Below, piece by piece: positions 61,008-64,000 of a stretch of 64,000 nt of DNA (positions within the stretch are counted from its first letter, which is position 1; each line of letters opens with the position of its first letter). The translations under genes and the position numbers were made by a program. The DNA lies in assembly GCF_026339735.1 (NCBI RefSeq), contig NZ_JAPEQG010000002.1:372001-436000 (forward strand), in the 5' to 3' direction. Below the pieces are notes generated by a model. It had not been told where the DNA came from. It did no database searches and worked only from the letters and a program-made list of their open reading frames with translations. This DNA comes from Streptomyces sp. NBC_01669. GTDB taxonomy: Bacteria > Actinomycetota > Actinomycetes > Streptomycetales > Streptomycetaceae.

Positions 61008-62786
61008 TCAGCCTCGCTGGTACGCCGCCGCGTATCCCTCGGCCCGGTAGTCCTGCTGCCAACTGGCGGGGATACCGAGGGCGGTGGGGGCGTCGGCGAT
61101 CCCGGCCCCCAGGCGGGGGTCGGCGCCGGGCAGGGGCTGGCAGGCGGTGCGCAGCAGCAGGTACAGCAGGTCGGCGCGGGCCGCGGTGCGGGGCACCGCC
61201 TGGGTGCGCAGGTGGTCGTGGTGGGCCAGCAGCAGCGCCGCCAGGCCGGTGACGTGCGCGGCGGCGATCGCCGTGCCGTCGACGGCGGCATAGCCGTCGC
61301 CGAGCGCGGTGGTAATGACCGCCGCGCCGGGCGCGACCAGGTCCACGCCGGGGCCGGTGGGGGTGAACGGTGCCGGGTAGGGGCCGGGCCATGGCGGCTG
61401 CACCGCGGTGAGCGGGCTGCTCACGGGATAGGTGCCGGTGTGCGCGATCGCCCCCACCGCCAGGACCCCCGGCAGCGCGGCCGGGTGGGTGAGAGGCCCG
61501 GCGGTGTCCCCGGCCGGGGCGATGACGCTGATGCCGGCGGCGTGCGCGTCGGCGAGTTTCCAGGCGGCCAGCTGGGATGGTACGGGGTAGGCGAGGCTGA
61601 TCTGGGCGATGTCGATGTCGTGGGTGATGCAGTAGTCGACCGCCTCGAGCAGGTCGCTGAGGTGCCCGCCGGGGAACAGTTTCAGGGCATGCACCTCGGC
61701 CTCCGCCGCGATCCCGGCGATGCCGGCGTTGTTGTCCGCCGCGGCGACGATGCCGGCACACCAGGTGCCGTGCCCAGTCACATCGAGGCCCCAGGTGCCG
61801 TTTCCGGCGCCGGTGAAGTCGTGACCGTGCTCAATGGTGCTCTTGAGGTCCGGGTGGGCGGTGTTCACCCCCGAATCGAGCAGCGCGATCTTAATTCCGT
61901 CGCCGCGGTAGGTCGGCGGGATCTGGTTGAGCCGCATCGCCTGGCTGCCCCAGCCGGTGAGCGCCTTGCCGGGGAAGCCCTCGAAGGTGTCCGCCAGGGC
62001 CTGCACCGCAACTACCGCCTCCCCGTTGCCCGCGGGTTGGGGGGTGCCGGTGCGGGCTGGCCAGTAGCCGGCCACCGGGCGGACGTAGAGGGCCTGCAGG
62101 GTGTCTGGGGTGTCCGCGGCCAGGGTCAGCGTCAGCCGCCCGTCCGGGCCGGTGATGCCGTGCACGGGGCCGCCGGTGCCAATCGCCCACACATGCGCCC
62201 CGGCCACCGCATCCCCGTCACCGCCCACCACGCGCAGCGTGAACTGTTCGGGCTCCTCCAGCGTGACCGCCAGCATGGGGTCGATCACCGGCACCGGGCC
62301 CACACCCACGGAGGGGATGGGGGTGTAGGACAGCGGCTGGTCGATCTCCACGACCACCTGCGGGTTCCCGGCCAGGGCGCGGGCCCGCTCCTGGGGCATC
62401 TTCACCACCGCGACCGGGGGGCAGGCCGGGTGTGGCTCCGCGATCGCCCCCAACCCGCGCGACCGCGACGGGCGCACCTGCGCCACCGGTTCCACATCGG
62501 GGTCTTCCTCCAGCAGCTTGAACAGCGCCGAGGCCTCGATCGGCGGCACCCCACCGCCCAGCAGCCCCAGGGGTCGGGGCGCGACCAGGTAGCGGCCCCA
62601 CCCCGCCCGCACACCCCGACCCGGCGCACCGGCCTCCGGCCGCTCGCGGCGTTCCCCGCCCGTGCCACCCGGCCCGCCTGCGGCCGGCGGCTGCTGTTCG
62701 GCCTCGCCCACCGCGCCCTGCGCACGCGAGCTCTTCCCGCCCTTGCCGTTGCCCGGCTTCACACCGTTGCCGCCCTGCTCACTCAT
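61008..62786 (-). CDS. subtilisin-fold (S8) protein lacking catalytic Ser and oxyanion Asn
   Basis: 592 aa, no signal peptide (MSEQGGNGVKPGNGKGGKSS), so probably cytoplasmic. Residues ~20-70 are low-complexity. Residues ~185-245 look like a carboxypeptidase-regulatory/Ig-like insert (FTLRVVGGDGDAVAGAHVWA, then GITGPDGRLTLTLAAD). Residues ~280-575 are a subtilase fold. The Asp (IALLDSGVNTAHPDL, D304) and His (VTGHGTWCAGIVAAAD, H339) are present. The oxyanion Asn position reads Asp (IAPAGDTAGP, D427), and the serine of the usual GTSMA is alanine (DGTAIAAAHVTG, A506; codon GCG). Spacing between the four sites fits subtilisin, so this is a likely pseudoprotease acting in binding or folding. It lies downstream of a Q-rich protein gene. 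Confidence 0.85.
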   Translation of the reverse strand: MSEQGGNGVKPGNGKGGKSSRAQGAVGEAEQQPPAAGGPGGTGGERRERPEAGAPGRGVRAGWGRYLVAPRPLGLLGGGVPPIEASALFKLLEEDPDVEPVAQVRPSRSRGLGAIAEPHPACPPVAVVKMPQERARALAGNPQVVVEIDQPLSYTPIPSVGVGPVPVIDPMLAVTLEEPEQFTLRVVGGDGDAVAGAHVWAIGTGGPVHGITGPDGRLTLTLAADTPDTLQALYVRPVAGYWPARTGTPQPAGNGEAVVAVQALADTFEGFPGKALTGWGSQAMRLNQIPPTYRGDGIKIALLDSGVNTAHPDLKSTIEHGHDFTGAGNGTWGLDVTGHGTWCAGIVAAADNNAGIAGIAAEAEVHALKLFPGGHLSDLLEAVDYCITHDIDIAQISLAYPVPSQLAAWKLADAHAAGISVIAPAGDTAGPLTHPAALPGVLAVGAIAHTGTYPVSSPLTAVQPPWPGPYPAPFTPTGPGVDLVAPGAAVITTALGDGYAAVDGTAIAAAHVTGLAALLLAHHDHLRTQAVPRTAARADLLYLLLRTACQPLPGADPRLGAGIADAPTALGIPASWQQDYRAEGYAAAYQRG

Positions 62787-62993
62787 TCAGCCAACCGCCA
62801 TCTCAACGTAAAGCGTCGTCGTACGCCCCGGTTCTTCAGTGGCCGGCCGGGAAGCGGGCGTTCATGAGCTCCCCGGCCAGCGTCCCGCCGCGTCTGAGGC
62901 CCTCGCGTGCCACGGCGCGGCGGGGTATCCGGCCGGGCAGGCCCGCTCCCCCACAGGGAGAAAAGGGGAACGGGTGCTGCCCGACCGGGGTGC

Positions 62994-63566
62994 TCACATG
63001 CCCATAGGCGACAGCTGCCCGTACTGCGGCTGCTGCCCGAACATCCCCTGGCCCGGGAACTGTCCGAGCTGACCCTGCGGCTGCATGCCCGGGAACTGGC
63101 CGAACTGCTGCTGGCCGTAACCACCGCCCGACGGCTGCTGGCCCTGCTGGCCCTGCTGGCCCTGCTGGCTCTGCTGCACCAGCGTCAGGATCGCGATAGG
63201 CAGCGCCTGCTGCACGGACTGCTCCACAGCGCTGCGCACGCCCTGGAGCAGGGTGTGGTGCAGCGCGACAGCCAGGTACGGGTGCGCCTGGTGGGCCAAG
63301 CCCTGCTGCTGCAGCTGCTGCTGGACCTGCTGGATCTGCTGCAGCGTCTGCTGCATGCGCTGCGCCACCTGCTGGCTCGCCTGCTGGCACGCCTGTTGGA
63401 TCGACTGCTGGACCACCTGCCCGATCTGCTGCTGGCCGATCTGGCCCCAGGGCTGCTGTTGGCCGTACTGCGACTGCGTGATCGGGGGCTGGCCGAACAG
63501 CTGCTGCTGGTTGTGCGGCTGCTGGGTCTGCGGCTGGCTGATCTGCTGGGGGGTGTAGACGGACAT
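62994..63566 (-). CDS. glutamine-rich, prion-like low-complexity protein
   Basis: A 190-aa protein with about a third Gln. ATG 63566 follows a strong AAGGAGG site. Residues 1-~45 are Q/P/T-rich (MSVYTPQQISQPQTQQPHNQ). Residues ~45-135 form an amphipathic helical core with heptad-like Gln/Leu/Val (QVVQQSIQQACQQASQQVAQ, then YLAVALHHTLLQGVRSAVEQ, ALPIAILTLVQQSQ). Residues ~140-190 are G/Q/F/P repeats (GQFPGMQPQGQLGQFPGQ). No signal peptide. Composition resembles prion-like or condensate-forming domains with a coiled-coil centre. It is 207 bp upstream of the inactive subtilase and in the same direction, so the two are probably one unit. Confidence 0.8.
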   Translation of the reverse strand: MSVYTPQQISQPQTQQPHNQQQLFGQPPITQSQYGQQQPWGQIGQQQIGQVVQQSIQQACQQASQQVAQRMQQTLQQIQQVQQQLQQQGLAHQAHPYLAVALHHTLLQGVRSAVEQSVQQALPIAILTLVQQSQQGQQGQQGQQPSGGGYGQQQFGQFPGMQPQGQLGQFPGQGMFGQQPQYGQLSPMGM

Positions 63567-64000
63567 GCGGGACTCCTCCTTGAGTCTCTCGGTTTCGAAA
63601 GCACAGACGAGCGGCACGCCAGGAAAGCCAGCCTGCCGCCACCGAGCAGCAAAGCACCAACCGACCAAGAACACATTCCGGGACATACCGCCAAGCGACG
63701 GAGTCGCGTGACGGACGCGTTGACAATGCCCCCGGCCGCAGCATCCGCCCTGCTCCACGTGATCGTCCAGGCAGGCTGCAACACCGGTTCCCCACTTCCC
63801 GGTCGGGCGGCGCCGCGGTGACGCTGACTGGATGCGACAGGTAAGTGATCGTGCCCTGGGTGGTCGATGCCGCTGCGGCCCGGCAGATGCTGCAGGCCCG
63901 ACTGCTGCGCCGCCCGGACTGCCGGGGTGTCCTGTGCCCCTGAGCGGCGGGGCTCGCTCATACGCAGGGCGCCGACCGGGCAGCGATCGCCCGCGACCTC
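63567..64000. other. upstream region of the Q-rich gene
   Basis: Should contain the promoter of the minus-strand Q-rich/pseudoprotease unit; no clear -10/-35 seen. A plus-strand GTG frame at 63848-63943 (31 aa, VIVPWVVDAAAARQML...) is too short to call. Confidence 0.3.

Noticed and set aside
62907..63821. Leucine-rich plus-strand frame resembling a membrane protein
   Set aside because: It is the antisense of CAG/CAA glutamine codons of the Q-rich gene (CTG/TTG read as Leu); the minus-strand gene has the ribosome site.
63848..63943. 31-aa plus-strand ORF near the window end
   Set aside because: Too short, no ribosome site or recognisable family.

Overview
The window is high-GC actinobacterial DNA, almost certainly Streptomyces. 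Supporting signs are the codon bias, GTG/TTG starts, a snapalysin-type metalloprotease, a DUF1906 glycoside-hydrolase-like secreted protein, a PucR-controlled fused urease locus, an MHS permease and many Streptomyces-type insertion sequences. It looks like a chromosome arm or large-plasmid accessory region. Intact single genes are separated by IS elements, IS fragments, frameshifted genes and abrupt gene-to-gene junctions. No rRNA, tRNA, CRISPR array or replication origin was seen.

Region by region. 0-3.6 kb: an IS481-type remnant with an internally inverted segment, a snapalysin gene, and an IS3-type element with a truncated orfB. 3.9-7.65 kb: an array of three cargo modules with the same end architecture, inserted in the last codons of a dnaB fragment and flanked by the 5-bp repeat GGGGT. 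The cargoes are a LmbE-like deacetylase, a protein of unknown function and a RibD/DHFR-like reductase. Module ends have TGT...ACA termini and inner GTCTCA-type repeats at fixed distances. 7.65-9.3 kb: fragments (dnaB tail, a TnsB/Mu-like DDE transposase, an AbiJ-like protein, an FG-GAP copy). 9.4-12.5 kb: a secreted DUF1906/FG-GAP protein and a doubly frameshifted transposase. 12.7-19.5 kb: an intact metabolic unit, in which a divergent PucR regulator faces ureAB (fused), ureC, a YtcJ-like amidohydrolase and an MHS permease. 19.6-24.1 kb: a truncated IS5 joined to a truncated beta-helix gene, a peptidoglycan-recognition amidase, and transposase and integrase fragments. 24.1-28.2 kb: a LuxR regulator and an MMPL gene split by an IS200/IS605 element. 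28.3-36 kb: a repeat protein, a 143-bp MITE, a MerR-methyltransferase fusion, a TnpB element, an IS5 element and a DinB protein.

36.3-40.4 kb: a group II intron sits directly after the ATG of an IS1380 transposase, with IBS/EBS pairing that can be read by eye. 40.5-45.9 kb: a CdiI-type immunity protein, a GNAT, IS982, a SUKH protein, a small Smr protein, an IS630 fragment and a Uma2 protein. 46.0-52.5 kb: three translationally overlapping genes (pRiA4b ORF-3-like, SNF2 helicase, SWIM zinc-finger). 53.6-55.7 kb: a divergent MarR/MFS pair with an operator-like palindrome. 56.1-58.7 kb: a PIN toxin whose antitoxin gene has lost its start to a second IS200/IS605 copy. 58.8-60.2 kb: AraC plus a second RibD/DHFR-like reductase. 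61.0-63.6 kb: a glutamine-rich protein next to a subtilisin-fold protein that lacks the catalytic serine and the oxyanion asparagine.

The strongest candidates for something undescribed are the three-module array at dnaB, the Q-rich protein/pseudo-subtilisin pair, the pRiA4b-SNF2-SWIM operon and the urease-like operon without maturation genes. All functional statements rest on reading the sequence and on family knowledge. No database search was possible.
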